60,413 nt of DNA from an uncultured Lachnospiraceae bacterium (GCA_910587635.1 CAJUNB010000021.1:1-60413); one strand, 5' to 3'; positions 36,821 through 46,601 are shown, numbered from the stretch's first letter. The notes: generated from the letters alone by a model not told the origin. Translations and numbers: made by a program.

Positions 36821-39403
36821 CTAACACGTTGCGCCACCTTTCATATGTTTCTGAGCCGCAATATTTTCCTGTTTCCTTGCCAGTAGATCATCTGCCAGAA
36901 GCTGCTCCTGTACCTGTTCAAAGCCAATCCTTGCTACAGTATCTGCAAAGCGTTCTCCGGTAATTCCCTGCTCCCGGAACAACAGTATGGCCTTCTCCAC
37001 AACGGAAAGCACTTCTTCTTTGTCAGTAAAAATCTTATCCAGATATCTGCCCTGGGCTACTTTCTTTCCCCAGCGTCCGCCTATGTAGATCCGATAACCG
37101 TTCACGTAATCCTCAATCACACCGAACGGACATTTCCCCATACACCGACCGCAGTGATTGCAGGCATTTTCATCGATCACCAGTTTGCCTTCTTTCAGTG
37201 CTGCCACTTTGATCGGGCAGTTGGATTCTACCTGGCAGACCTTACACCCCCGGCACTTCTCAGGATTTAACTGGGGAACACGCTGCCCGATGATGCCCAG
37301 ATCATTCAGATCGGGTTTTACGCAGTTATTGGGACAGCCCCCGACAGCTATCTTAAATTTATGGGGCAGCTTTACATCCGCATATCCATGGAAAAATCTT
37401 TCATGGATTTCTTCCGACAGACTGAAAGTATCGATCAGCCCATACTGACATGTCGTTCCTTTGCAGGATACCACCGGACGCACCTTGGAACCGGTACCCC
37501 CTGTTTCCAGTCCGGCCTGAAGTAGATACGCTCTGAGAGGCTCGATATTCTCGAAAGGAACGCCCTGGATTTCCATTGTCAGTCTGGAAGTCATCGTCAC
37601 CTCACCGCTTCCGAACATTTCCGCCGCTTCTCCAATGGCTCTTGCTTCTTCTGCCGTGATCTTTCCGTTCCTCGTAATGACACGGCCGTTAAATCGATCC
37701 GGTGTCCTCTTGTCTTTCAAAAATCCAAGAGCTTTTACTCTTGTCTCCTCTTCCCTGGAAACTGCCCCTTTCGCATGTTCCACTTTCACATCATTAAAGA
37801 AAGTCGCTCCTTCCAGCACAACCGTATTCTGATACCCGTAAAAACGCAGACGATTCTGCAGGAAATACCCCCGCTTCCCTTTTGCACATACAAGCAACAG
37901 CTTTTCATCTTTCCCAATTCCGGGCAGTTCACCGTTCACTGACGCCAGATTGATATACTCCGCACCCCGGATAGTAGGCGCAGGAGCCACATCCAGTACC
38001 CGATAGCCTGTCGCTTTTCCGGCCGCGTATTCTGCGGGCGTCATGCTGACCATATCGCCGTTTAATTTATTCAGCAGCACATAAACAGCCTGCACAAACG
38101 GATGAATCGCCGTAGAAAACGGCGGCGCATAGGCAAAATCCGCATTTTCAAAATCTTCCAGCCTTGCTCCCATATTGATGCCCATAACAGCGATGTCCAC
38201 CATCTTATCCACTGCTCCAGGGCCGAATACCTGTATGCCGAGAAGCTTATGACTCTTCTTATCTGCTATGAGTTTTGTGGCGAAAAATGCCGCATCAGGA
38301 TAATAATGGGCTTTGTCGTCCGTCACGGCAAGCACCGTTTCCACCTCGTAGCCTGCTGCCTTCGCCTGAGCCTCCGTCAGCCCGGTACGGCCACAGTTCA
38401 GTCCCGGCAGCTTCACAACCCCTGTACCGAGCACGCCCGGATACTCTTTCTGTGCGCCAGCCATCACCTGCGCCAGTGTCCGCCCCTCCAGATTGGCGGA
38501 AGAGCCCATAGGCGACCACTGCCCTTTGCCGGTAATCCGGCTCGTCACCTGCACGCAGTCTCCGGCAGCATAGATATCCGGCAGATTTGTTTTCATTGTC
38601 TTATCCACCAGAATCGTCCCCCGGTTCATCTCCAGACCGCTGCCTTCCAGAAATGCTGTATTGGGACGGATACCCGCAGCCATAATCAGCAGTGAACAGG
38701 AAAGCGTACCTGCAGATGTCTTTACGGCTGACACACGCTCTTCTCCCACTATTTCTTCCGCCTTTGTTCCTGTGATCACACGGATTCCCTTCTTCAGGAG
38801 ATGCTTTTTCCCATAGACCGCCATCTCCTCATCCAGAATATTCGGCAGAATCTGGGATGCAAAATCGATAACCGTCACAGCAAGTCCCTGCTGCTGCAGA
38901 TTTTCCGCCATTTCCAGACCGATAAATCCGGCTCCGACTACCACCGCCTTTTTTACGCCGTTGTCCTGAACATAGTCCCGTACCCGGATGGCATCGTCCG
39001 GTGTCCGCATCGTAAACACCCCGGAAAGCCCCATTCCTTTTACGGGAGGTACGGCCGGAGATGCTCCTACAGAAATGACTAGTTTGTCATAACCGAGCAT
39101 CTCCTCTTCTCCCGTTGCCACATCCTTTACAGCCACGGATTTCGAAGCCACATCCAGGCGGATGGCTTCCTTTCCTGTCAATACCGTTACGCCCGTGAGA
39201 GCAGCATATTTCTCCGGTGTGTTCACGATCAGTTCTCCAGGCTCTTCGATCATTCCGCCCACATAATAGGGAAGCCCGCAGCCCGCATAGGATATATCCT
39301 TATCCTTGGAGATAACTGTCACCTCTATGCTTCTGTCTTCCCTTTTCAGCTTTGCTGCCGTCTTCGTCCCGGCAGCTACCCCTCCGATTACCAATACCTT
39401 CAT
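36821..39403 (-). CDS. FAD-NAD(P) oxidoreductase fused to rhodanese and siroheme sulfite/nitrite reductase-type domains
   Basis: The 860-residue protein combines three modules. Residues 1 to about 450 are a CoA-disulfide-reductase-like FAD/NAD(P) domain (VLVIGGVAAGTKTAA, redox Cys42 in YAGCGLPYYVGG, IYAAGDCV). Around residue 500 is a rhodanese-like segment with an active-site Cys in LLVCAKGKRG. The C-terminal third is a sulfite/nitrite reductase half with siroheme-Fe4S4 ligands (C647, C652, C690, C694), then two Fe4S4 ferredoxin motifs (C717/720/723/729 and C748/751/754/758). It should carry electrons from NAD(P)H to sulfite or a similar acceptor in one chain. I see no signal peptide. Confidence 0.85.
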   Translation of the reverse strand: MKVLVIGGVAAGTKTAAKLKREDRSIEVTVISKDKDISYAGCGLPYYVGGMIEEPGELIVNTPEKYAALTGVTVLTGKEAIRLDVASKSVAVKDVATGEEEMLGYDKLVISVGASPAVPPVKGMGLSGVFTMRTPDDAIRVRDYVQDNGVKKAVVVGAGFIGLEMAENLQQQGLAVTVIDFASQILPNILDEEMAVYGKKHLLKKGIRVITGTKAEEIVGEERVSAVKTSAGTLSCSLLIMAAGIRPNTAFLEGSGLEMNRGTILVDKTMKTNLPDIYAAGDCVQVTSRITGKGQWSPMGSSANLEGRTLAQVMAGAQKEYPGVLGTGVVKLPGLNCGRTGLTEAQAKAAGYEVETVLAVTDDKAHYYPDAAFFATKLIADKKSHKLLGIQVFGPGAVDKMVDIAVMGINMGARLEDFENADFAYAPPFSTAIHPFVQAVYVLLNKLNGDMVSMTPAEYAAGKATGYRVLDVAPAPTIRGAEYINLASVNGELPGIGKDEKLLLVCAKGKRGYFLQNRLRFYGYQNTVVLEGATFFNDVKVEHAKGAVSREEETRVKALGFLKDKRTPDRFNGRVITRNGKITAEEARAIGEAAEMFGSGEVTMTSRLTMEIQGVPFENIEPLRAYLLQAGLETGGTGSKVRPVVSCKGTTCQYGLIDTFSLSEEIHERFFHGYADVKLPHKFKIAVGGCPNNCVKPDLNDLGIIGQRVPQLNPEKCRGCKVCQVESNCPIKVAALKEGKLVIDENACNHCGRCMGKCPFGVIEDYVNGYRIYIGGRWGKKVAQGRYLDKIFTDKEEVLSVVEKAILLFREQGITGERFADTVARIGFEQVQEQLLADDLLARKQENIAAQKHMKGGATC

Positions 39404-39427
39404 ATGAACTCTCCTTTGACTTTTTTT

Positions 39428-39923
39428 CTATAATTCTTTGAAAATTCTTTGTATCGCCCGCTCATGAATCGGCCGGAATATCTGTACAACAGGGCCTACC
39501 AGAAAAGCGGCCGCCACTGTACCGATTCCTACAGTTCCTCCGAGCAAAAACCCCGTAATGATAAAAAATAAATCACAGCAGATGCGGACAGTTCGAAACT
39601 GGAAACGTTTCAGCTTATCGGTGAGAATTACAGCCACCAGATCATTTGGCCCTGTCCCGGCATCAGAAGATATCACAAGCGCCATTCCAATGGAAAGAAT
39701 GACGAACACATTGAATACCACTGTGACACAGCCCCACCGAAATACCTGTAAGGTGCGCAATACCCGCGGCAAAAACGGTAAATGTATCCGTCCCCAGATT
39801 ACTGATTAAAAATAAAGTGACTCCCAGATGAGCAATGATAAGCCCCAGTGTCAAAAAGCAAAGCCGTAAAAACCATTCCTTTTTATTTTCTGCAATATGC
39901 TCTCTCATACTTTTTCCTGCCAC
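39428..39923 (-). pseudogene. YczE/YitT-like membrane protein, frameshifted
   Basis: Two overlapping frames give one protein of about 165 residues. The first part (WFLRLCFLTLGLIIAHLGV) runs into the second (TVVFNVFVILSIGMALVISSDAGTGPNDL) by removing one G from a GGGG run near 39733. The joined product has four to five hydrophobic segments and the D-A-G-T-G-P-N-D motif of the YczE/YitT family. The single-base run change may be sequence error or a true mutation. It lies 24 bp before the sulfite-reductase fusion, suggesting membership of the same operon. Confidence 0.75.
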
Positions 39924-40000
39924 CTGCTTTTTTGAAATATTTTTATTATCCCATTATTTTCTAATTATATCGTACTTTATAATAATCCACAACAGTAAAA

Positions 40001-40026
40001 GGCCCGGAACCTCTGTCCCGGGCCGA
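40001..40026 (-). terminator. Terminator after mnmA
   Basis: GGCCCGG and CCGGGCC arms with a 10-nt loop; on the minus strand followed by TTTTACT. It lies just past the mnmA stop. Confidence 0.75.
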
Positions 40027-40029
40027 TAT

Positions 40030-41112
40030 TTATCCTCTGATCGTTCCGCCTCCTGCCACATAGCGGTCTTTATAAAACACCACAGCCTGTCCCGGCGTCA
40101 CGGCCCGCACAGGCTCCTCGAAGACACAGTGCAGGGAATCTTCCCCTGTCCTTTCTATCCGGCAAAAGGTACCTCTGTGGCCATAACGTATCTTTGCCAG
40201 AAACCTGTCGCCGTCCCGGAACTCTTCCACAGCCATCCGGTTCAACTGGTCGCACACAAGCTCCTTCGTAAATACATCTTCATTCTCCCCGATTACCACT
40301 TCATTTGTATCCGGTCGGATCTCCAGAACAAACACCGGATGCCCCATGGACAGACCAAGTCCCTTTCGCTGCCCTACTGTATAATGGGTGATTCCCCTGT
40401 GCCTTCCCAACACTTCTCCGTTTTTCGTCACAAAATTTCCCGGAGGAGGTACCCTGCCTTCCGTCTCTCTATCAATAAAGCCTGCATAATCATTGTCCGG
40501 CACAAAACAGATCTCCTGACTGTCCGGCTTATGAGCGACAGGCAGGCCATACTTCCGTGCCATCTGCCTCACTTCTTCCTTCGTATAGCGCCCTAAAGGC
40601 ATCCGGGTATGGGCCAGCTGATACTGGGTCAGATTATACAAGGCATACGTCTGATCCTTCCCTGCCGCCTCCGACATGGCAATGGCATACCGGCCATTTG
40701 CCAGCTGCTCGATTCCCGCATAGTGCCCCGTAGCAATATAGTCTGCTCCAATCTCCAGACTGCGTGCCAGCAATGCTTCCCACTTCACATAACGATTACA
40801 GGCAATGCAGGGGTTGGGGGTCCTCCCCTGCAGATACTCATTCACGAAATAGTCCATAACACAGGTCTGAAACCGGGCTTTAAAATTCATCACATAATAA
40901 GGGATGTCCAGCAGCCGAGCCACATATCTGGCGTCTTCCACTGCTGACAGCCCACAGCAGCCACCTTGCTCCGAAACAGACTCCAGCGCTTCATCCTGCC
41001 AAATCTGCATCGTCACACCGATTACATCATATCCCTGCTCTTTCAAAAGACATGCTGCCACAGAGGAATCCACCCCTCCAGACATGCCTACTACGACTCT
41101 TTCCCTTTTCAT
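40030..41112 (-). CDS. mnmA: tRNA-specific 2-thiouridylase MnmA
   Basis: The 360-residue protein has the PP-loop GMSGGVDSSVAA (residues 9-20) and the two catalytic cysteines, one in TPNPCIACNRYVKW and one in SQEICFVPD. It thiolates U34 of Glu, Gln and Lys tRNAs, taking sulfur from IscS-type desulfurase. It ends the iscS-iscU-membrane protein-mnmA run, and its start overlaps the previous gene by ATGA. Confidence 0.96.
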   Translation of the reverse strand: MKRERVVVGMSGGVDSSVAACLLKEQGYDVIGVTMQIWQDEALESVSEQGGCCGLSAVEDARYVARLLDIPYYVMNFKARFQTCVMDYFVNEYLQGRTPNPCIACNRYVKWEALLARSLEIGADYIATGHYAGIEQLANGRYAIAMSEAAGKDQTYALYNLTQYQLAHTRMPLGRYTKEEVRQMARKYGLPVAHKPDSQEICFVPDNDYAGFIDRETEGRVPPPGNFVTKNGEVLGRHRGITHYTVGQRKGLGLSMGHPVFVLEIRPDTNEVVIGENEDVFTKELVCDQLNRMAVEEFRDGDRFLAKIRYGHRGTFCRIERTGEDSLHCVFEEPVRAVTPGQAVVFYKDRYVAGGGTIRG

Positions 41113-42227
41113 AGATTCTGCCCCGGCCTGCTGCCATCCTGCCAGGTAGTTCCCTGTCCATTATAAGGAGGCTGGTATTGGCTTCCCTGCCCCTGATAGG
41201 GCAGCTGATACTGATTCCCCTGCCCCTGATAGGGCGGCTGATATTGATTCCCCTGCCCCTGATAAGGCGGCTGATACTGATTCCCCTGCCCCTGATAGGG
41301 CGGCTGATATTGGTTCCCCTGCCCCTGATAGGGCGGCTGATACTGATTCCCCTGCCCCTGATAGGGCGGCTGATACTGATTCCCCTGCCCCTGATAGGGC
41401 GGCTGATCCCATGGACCGTCATAAGGAGGCTGTATCTGGCCCCGGATCGCTCTCAGTGCCATATAGCCATACACACCGGAAATGGCCAAATCCATTATCC
41501 AGAAAAAGGGAATGGAAATATTGGCAATTCTCAAAATCAGTCTGATCAATACTGGTATCGTCCTCGTATATACAGAGAGTTTAAAAATTTCCCCATAGTT
41601 TAACTGTATATTCATTATCTTAACAATGATCAGTACAATCAGGCTCACCATAAGAATCCGCACATAAAAGGCAGTGATACTGCCCAATCCCATAAAAAAG
41701 AACAGAATGCCGATCAATACATAAAGGTAGGGCAGATATTTCTGTACAAGTATCGCCAAATCATCCTGCGTATAACGATTGCCTCCCATTGCCTCCTGGA
41801 GGTCCGCATAACTGAGTATCTGGCGTTCCCCGTCCGACTGGATGGCAACTCCCACCTTATCCATAATAATAACGGTACTGTAGTTATCAAAGATATCCCA
41901 AATCTCCTCATCGCTCCAGTATTCCTCTGTATTGATGTGAATAAAGAGATCGTGTTCGTCTAACTCGAATGTCTCGTCCATTGTCAAAGTACCGTCTTCC
42001 AGTACAAAATCCGGTATCTCAGACAGCACTTCATCCCGAAAAACATTCACCATCTCCGCCACCTGTATCGTCATAAAAACGGTACTGAGCAGCAGGTAAA
42101 TACCAAGCAAAAGAGCGCTAAAGCCAAATACTTTAACGCCTCTGTTTCTGATCAACGTCCCATAACTTTTAAAGTCCCATACGGACAGTGCCAGTTCCTG
42201 AAACACATTTTTTTTCGTTTCCATCAT
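41109..42227 (-). CDS. Membrane protein with PPYQGQGNQYQ tail repeats
   Basis: The 372-residue protein has about six hydrophobic segments. Its C-terminal tail consists of eight 11-residue units (PPYQGQGNQYQ and near copies), encoded by 33-bp DNA repeats between about 41160 and 41420. Pro/Gln/Tyr-rich tails of this sort are cytoplasmic or wall-facing linkers in other proteins. Its start overlaps the stop of iscU by one base, and its stop overlaps mnmA. Function unknown; the middle acidic region (EDGTLTMDETFELDEHDLFIH) is probably outside the membrane. Confidence 0.8.
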   Translation of the reverse strand: MMETKKNVFQELALSVWDFKSYGTLIRNRGVKVFGFSALLLGIYLLLSTVFMTIQVAEMVNVFRDEVLSEIPDFVLEDGTLTMDETFELDEHDLFIHINTEEYWSDEEIWDIFDNYSTVIIMDKVGVAIQSDGERQILSYADLQEAMGGNRYTQDDLAILVQKYLPYLYVLIGILFFFMGLGSITAFYVRILMVSLIVLIIVKIMNIQLNYGEIFKLSVYTRTIPVLIRLILRIANISIPFFWIMDLAISGVYGYMALRAIRGQIQPPYDGPWDQPPYQGQGNQYQPPYQGQGNQYQPPYQGQGNQYQPPYQGQGNQYQPPYQGQGNQYQPPYQGQGNQYQLPYQGQGSQYQPPYNGQGTTWQDGSRPGQNL

Positions 42228-42670
42228 CAATACACTTCCTCTTCACTTTCTTCCCCGTCATGGATATCAGACTTTGGTTTTTGCAGTCCTTCAATACTGA
42301 TGCCATGCTTTTGTGCATAGTCCCAGAGCGCCGCATGAATGGCCTCTTCTGCCAGCAGAGAGCAGTGCATCTTCACAGGCGGAAGTCCGTCCAGCGCCTC
42401 CGCAACGGCACTGTTTGTAATCTTCATTGCCTCCTGAATTGGTTTGCCCTTTACCAGCTCTGTAGCCATGCTGGATGTTGCCACTGCTGCACCGCAGCCA
42501 AAAGTCTTGAATTTAACATCCCGGATAATCTGATTCTCATCAATATCCAGATAAATTCTCATAATATCGCCACATTTGGCGTTCCCTACCGTACCTACAC
42601 CACTGGCGTCTTCTATTTCTCCCATATTTCTGGGGTTTTGAAAGTGATCCATTACCTTTTCACTGTACAT
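42227..42670 (-). CDS. iscU: Iron-sulfur cluster scaffold protein IscU/NifU-like
   Basis: The 147-residue protein has the three cluster cysteines of the U-type scaffold: NAKCGDIM, KTFGCGAAVA and MHCSLLAEEAI. It assembles Fe-S clusters on sulfur from the IscS encoded just upstream (26 bp). The C-terminal tail is acidic (SDIHDGEESEEEVY). Symbol assigned by family. Confidence 0.93.
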   Translation of the reverse strand: MYSEKVMDHFQNPRNMGEIEDASGVGTVGNAKCGDIMRIYLDIDENQIIRDVKFKTFGCGAAVATSSMATELVKGKPIQEAMKITNSAVAEALDGLPPVKMHCSLLAEEAIHAALWDYAQKHGISIEGLQKPKSDIHDGEESEEEVY

Positions 42671-42696
42671 GATTTATTCCTCCGTTTTCCTTATAC

Positions 42697-43878
42697 TCAC
42701 TGATTCTTTTTTACAAAATCCTCATAGAGCGGCGACATGGCCCGCAGCCTGTTCACAATCTTTTTGATTGCTTCCACCACTGTATCGATCTCATCCCGGG
42801 TCGTCTCTTCACTCAGTGTCAGCCGCAGAGAACCATGGGCAATCTCATGGGGCAGGCCGATCGCCAGAAGAACATGGGAAGGGTCCAGAGAACCTGATGT
42901 ACAGGCAGAACCACTGGATGCACAGATGCCCTCCATATCCAGCATAATGAGCAGCGATTCCCCTTCTATAAACCGAAAACTGAAGTTTACATTGTTGGGC
43001 AGACGACAAGTTCTGTCACCATTTAACCTGCAATAGGGAATTTCCGCCTCTATCCGTTCTATCAGATAATCCCTCAGTTCCGTTTCCTTTTTTGTCTTTT
43101 CATCCAAAATGCGAAAAGCCCGCCGGGCTGCCGCCCCCATTCCCACAATAGCGGGGACATTTTCCGTCCCTGCCCGTCTCGCCCGCTCCTGCTGTCCTCC
43201 ATGGACAAAAGAGCGTATCTTAATTCCTTTCCTGATATATAAAAATCCGATTCCTTTCGGCCCATTCAGTTTGTGTCCACTTGCACTGAACATGTCGATA
43301 TGGCATTTATCCACATCGACCGGAAGCTGGCCATATGCCTGTACCCCATCTGTATGGAATAAAACACCATGTTTTTTCGCAATTTCCCCTATTTTTTCGA
43401 TAGGCTGAATGGTTCCGATCTCATTATTGGCAAACATAATACTGATGAGTATCGTATCCGGGCGAATCGCCGCTTCCAGCTCTTCCAGGCGGACAATTCC
43501 ATTCTCATCCACTCCCACATACGTCACTTCACAGCCGTGCTTTTCCAGGTACTGACATGTATGCAGTATTGCATGGTGCTCAATCTTTGATGTGATAATA
43601 TGTTTTCCTCTGTCCCCATATGCCTCCGCAGCTGCCTTCAGAGCCCAGTTGTCCGCTTCCGAACCTCCGGCCGTAAAATAGATCTCTTCTGTCTGCGCCC
43701 CCAGTGACTTGGCAATCGTCTCTCTTGCCTGTGTTACGGCTTCCTTGCTTTTGGCTCCCAGGGAATAAATACTGCTTGGATTCCCGTAGTTTTCCGTAAA
43801 CCAGGGAAGCATGGCATCCACTACTTCTCCGGCCGTCTTTGTAGTAGCCGCATTGTCCAGATATATGAAAGGTTTCAT
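42697..43878 (-). CDS. iscS: Cysteine desulfurase IscS/NifS-like
   Basis: The 393-residue protein has the PLP lysine in FSASGHKLNGPKGIG and the catalytic Cys loop SSGSACTSGSLDPSHVL. It removes sulfur from cysteine for Fe-S assembly and tRNA thiolation. I start at ATG 43878; the earlier GTG overlaps the ribosome site AAGGAG. It heads the sulfur operon; no iscR is seen. Confidence 0.94.
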   Translation of the reverse strand: MKPFIYLDNAATTKTAGEVVDAMLPWFTENYGNPSSIYSLGAKSKEAVTQARETIAKSLGAQTEEIYFTAGGSEADNWALKAAAEAYGDRGKHIITSKIEHHAILHTCQYLEKHGCEVTYVGVDENGIVRLEELEAAIRPDTILISIMFANNEIGTIQPIEKIGEIAKKHGVLFHTDGVQAYGQLPVDVDKCHIDMFSASGHKLNGPKGIGFLYIRKGIKIRSFVHGGQQERARRAGTENVPAIVGMGAAARRAFRILDEKTKKETELRDYLIERIEAEIPYCRLNGDRTCRLPNNVNFSFRFIEGESLLIMLDMEGICASSGSACTSGSLDPSHVLLAIGLPHEIAHGSLRLTLSEETTRDEIDTVVEAIKKIVNRLRAMSPLYEDFVKKNQ

Positions 43879-44007
43879 ATAAACAGTCACTCCTTTTATT
43901 TTCTAGTAATGTACTATGAATTTAGTGATTACACTATAGCACTGCCTGACGGTTCTGTCAATAAACCCCAATACATATAATTATCAAAACAGATCTCCAG
44001 GATATTC

Positions 44008-45372
44008 ATGAGAAAAAATAATCCTTTTTTGACCGGTACACTGATTTTGACACTTGCAGGATTTTTAAGCCGTCTGATCGGTTTTTTTTACAGAGCATTT
44101 TTATCGCAGACCTTCGGCGAAGAGGGTATGGGCATCTATCAGCTCCTTGCTCCTGTCATGGCACTTTCCTTTTCCCTGACAGCCGCAGGGATTCAGACTG
44201 CCATTTCCAAATTTACCGCATCGGAGACAACGACACGGGATTACCGGACATCTCTTCGTACACTTTGCGCAGGATTCCTTCTCTCCATGCCCCTGTCCAT
44301 AGCCTGCACATGGATTCTGTATCGTTATTCCGACTTTATAGCAGTCAACTTTTTGCTGGAAAGCAGAAGCGCCTCTCTCATACGTATCTTTGCCCTTTCC
44401 ATTCCCTTCTGTTCCGTACATTCTCTGATCAACGGTTATTTCTATGGCATCAAAAGAGCCGGAATCCCTGCTCTGACACAGATATTGGAACAGATCGCAC
44501 GTGTGGGAAGTGTCTTTGTGATCTGTGGCTATTTGCAGTCACACGGACAGGTTCCTGAAATTGGCTGCGCCGTCATTGGTTTGACAATCGGGGAGTGCTT
44601 TTCCATGTTTATTTCCCTTGTCGCCGTCTACCTGCGCTTTTACCGACTTACAGCCTGCCCGATATCTTCTTCCCTCCTGGCAAAAGCTGTCTCTGTGAGA
44701 AAAATGGCACTTCGCATCTTTATGCTTTCCACACCCCTTGTTGCCAGCAGACTGGCTGTCAATATGCTCCAGAGCATAGAAGCCGTATCCATTCCCAGCT
44801 GCCTTGTGAAACACGGCTTTTCCCATGCCCAGGCTCTCTCTGTCTACGGTGTCCTCACCGGAATGGCACTTCCTCTGATTATGTTCCCTTCCGCACTGAT
44901 CAATTCTGCCTGTGTTCTGCTCCTTCCCGTTATCTCCGAAGCAGACGAGAGCGGAAACGGAAAGACAATCCGAAATGTCGTTCGAAGATCAGTGTTATAT
45001 TGTACCCTTTTTGGCACATTATGCACAATAGGTTTCCTTCTGTGCGGAGAATATGCAGGAATGCTCCTGTACAAAAGTAAGATGGCCGGTTCCTTTATTC
45101 TCACTTTGAGCTTTATCTGTCCGCTCATGTATCTGTCAGGCGCACTTTCCAGTATCCTGCACGGCCTTGGTAAGACCGGAGTCACATTTTTCTTTAATAT
45201 CGCAGCCCTCTCTGCCCGCCTTCTCTTTGTCTACTTTCTCATACCCGCCATTGGCATCCAGGGCTATCTCTATGGACTGCTTTTCAGTCAGTTTCTTGTT
45301 ACGCTCCTGAATCTGTTGGCAGTACGCCATTATATCGGCAAATATAGGCAAAATCCACTCACAGGAATCTAA
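44008..45372 (+). CDS. SpoVB-like oligosaccharide flippase (MATE/MOP superfamily)
   Basis: The 454-residue protein has 12-14 hydrophobic segments with the SpoVB/MurJ-like start GTLILTLAGFLSRLIGFFYRAFLSQTFGEEGMGIYQ. SpoVB is linked to spore cortex precursor transport. It begins on the plus strand 130 bp past the divergent iscS and may have a sporulation or cell-wall role. Members of this family vary in substrate. Confidence 0.85.
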   Translation: MRKNNPFLTGTLILTLAGFLSRLIGFFYRAFLSQTFGEEGMGIYQLLAPVMALSFSLTAAGIQTAISKFTASETTTRDYRTSLRTLCAGFLLSMPLSIACTWILYRYSDFIAVNFLLESRSASLIRIFALSIPFCSVHSLINGYFYGIKRAGIPALTQILEQIARVGSVFVICGYLQSHGQVPEIGCAVIGLTIGECFSMFISLVAVYLRFYRLTACPISSSLLAKAVSVRKMALRIFMLSTPLVASRLAVNMLQSIEAVSIPSCLVKHGFSHAQALSVYGVLTGMALPLIMFPSALINSACVLLLPVISEADESGNGKTIRNVVRRSVLYCTLFGTLCTIGFLLCGEYAGMLLYKSKMAGSFILTLSFICPLMYLSGALSSILHGLGKTGVTFFFNIAALSARLLFVYFLIPAIGIQGYLYGLLFSQFLVTLLNLLAVRHYIGKYRQNPLTGI

Positions 45373-45448
45373 AAAAGAATCTTGCCCTGTTTCTTTTTTT
45401 ATATTATAATGAATAGCGATATTTTTCCATACAAAGGAAGGAGAAATT

Positions 45449-46477
45449 ATGGGATTTGAATTTGTCAAAAAGCTCCCCCGGCCCGAGGAAATCCGGGAAC
45501 AATATCCCGTTTCCAGTAAGCTGGCTGCCTTAAAAGAGCAAAAAGACGATGAAATCAAACAGGTTATTACAGGTAAGAGCGATAAGTTTCTCGTAATTGT
45601 CGGACCATGCTCTGCAGACAATGAAGATTCTGTCTGTGAATATGTATCAAGGCTCGCTAAAGTCCAGGATAAAGTGAAGGACAAGCTGATTCTGATTCCA
45701 AGAGTTTATACAAATAAACCGCGTACCACCGGTGAAGGCTACAAAGGTATTCTGCATCAGCCCGACCTGAATAAAAGGCCCAATCTTCTGGCCGGTCTCA
45801 TTGCCATGCGCAAATTGCATCTTCGTACAATCGAAGAATCCGGTCTGACCCCTGCAGATGAGATGCTGTATCCAGAGAACTGGCGCTATGTGTCCGATAT
45901 TTTATCCTATGTGGCGATCGGTGCCCGTTCTGTAGAGGACCAGCAACACCGGCTTGTCACGAGCGGTTTTGACGTTCCTACAGGAATGAAAAATCCTACA
46001 AGTGGCGATTTTTCCATTATGTTGAATTCCGTGTATGCAGCGCAGCACCCCCATTCCTTTATTTACAGGGGTTGGGAAGTCAATACCAGCGGCAATCCCT
46101 TTACGCATACTGTGCTGCGGGGCTCGGTAGACAAGCACGGGAAAAGTCTTCCCAATTATCACTACGAAGATTTGAATACCCTGTTGGATATGTATCATGA
46201 CATGGACTGCAAAAATCCGGCCTGCATTATTGACTCCAACCACAATAATTCCAATAAGCAGTTTAAACAGCAGATTCGTATTGTCAAAGAAGTCATGCAC
46301 AGCCGCAAGCTCAATGCCGACATCCGGGCGCTTGTCAAAGGCGTCATGGTAGAAAGCTATCTCATCGAAGGACGGCAAAATATCGGCGACGGTGTCTACG
46401 GTCAGTCTATCACCGATCCCTGCCTCGGCTGGGAGGATACGGAACGTCTCATCTATGATATTGCGGAATACGAATAG
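45449..46477 (+). CDS. 3-deoxy-7-phosphoheptulonate synthase (class I, AroFGH type)
   Basis: The 342-residue protein has the class I motifs VGPCSADNEDSV, LIPRVYTNKPRTTGEGYKG, and IIDSNHNNSNKQF. It joins PEP and erythrose-4-P at the start of aromatic amino-acid synthesis. AAGGAG is 7 nt upstream. Its nearest neighbours are not aromatic genes; no attenuator was seen before it in the 76-bp gap. Confidence 0.95.
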   Translation: MGFEFVKKLPRPEEIREQYPVSSKLAALKEQKDDEIKQVITGKSDKFLVIVGPCSADNEDSVCEYVSRLAKVQDKVKDKLILIPRVYTNKPRTTGEGYKGILHQPDLNKRPNLLAGLIAMRKLHLRTIEESGLTPADEMLYPENWRYVSDILSYVAIGARSVEDQQHRLVTSGFDVPTGMKNPTSGDFSIMLNSVYAAQHPHSFIYRGWEVNTSGNPFTHTVLRGSVDKHGKSLPNYHYEDLNTLLDMYHDMDCKNPACIIDSNHNNSNKQFKQQIRIVKEVMHSRKLNADIRALVKGVMVESYLIEGRQNIGDGVYGQSITDPCLGWEDTERLIYDIAEYE

Positions 46478-46511
46478 AACGCAGATAACCCATACAATTT
46501 ATCATAAAACT

Positions 46512-46552
46512 GACAAAGTCCGGCTGATATTTCTATCATGCCGGACTTTATT
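46512..46552. terminator. Terminator after DAHP synthase
   Basis: AAAGTCCGGC and GCCGGACTTT arms with a 14-nt loop followed by T residues on both strands. It separates the aroF-type gene from the convergent spoIIM gene. Confidence 0.75.
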
Positions 46553-46601
46553 TACATAAGAGGGGATCGACAGTACCCGATATCCTTGTTGACTGAGATT
46601 T

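Noticed and set aside
41178..41603. Plus-strand 141-codon repeat protein (LPLIGRLILIP units)
   Set aside because: It is the antisense of the PPYQGQGNQYQ repeat region of a well-supported gene.
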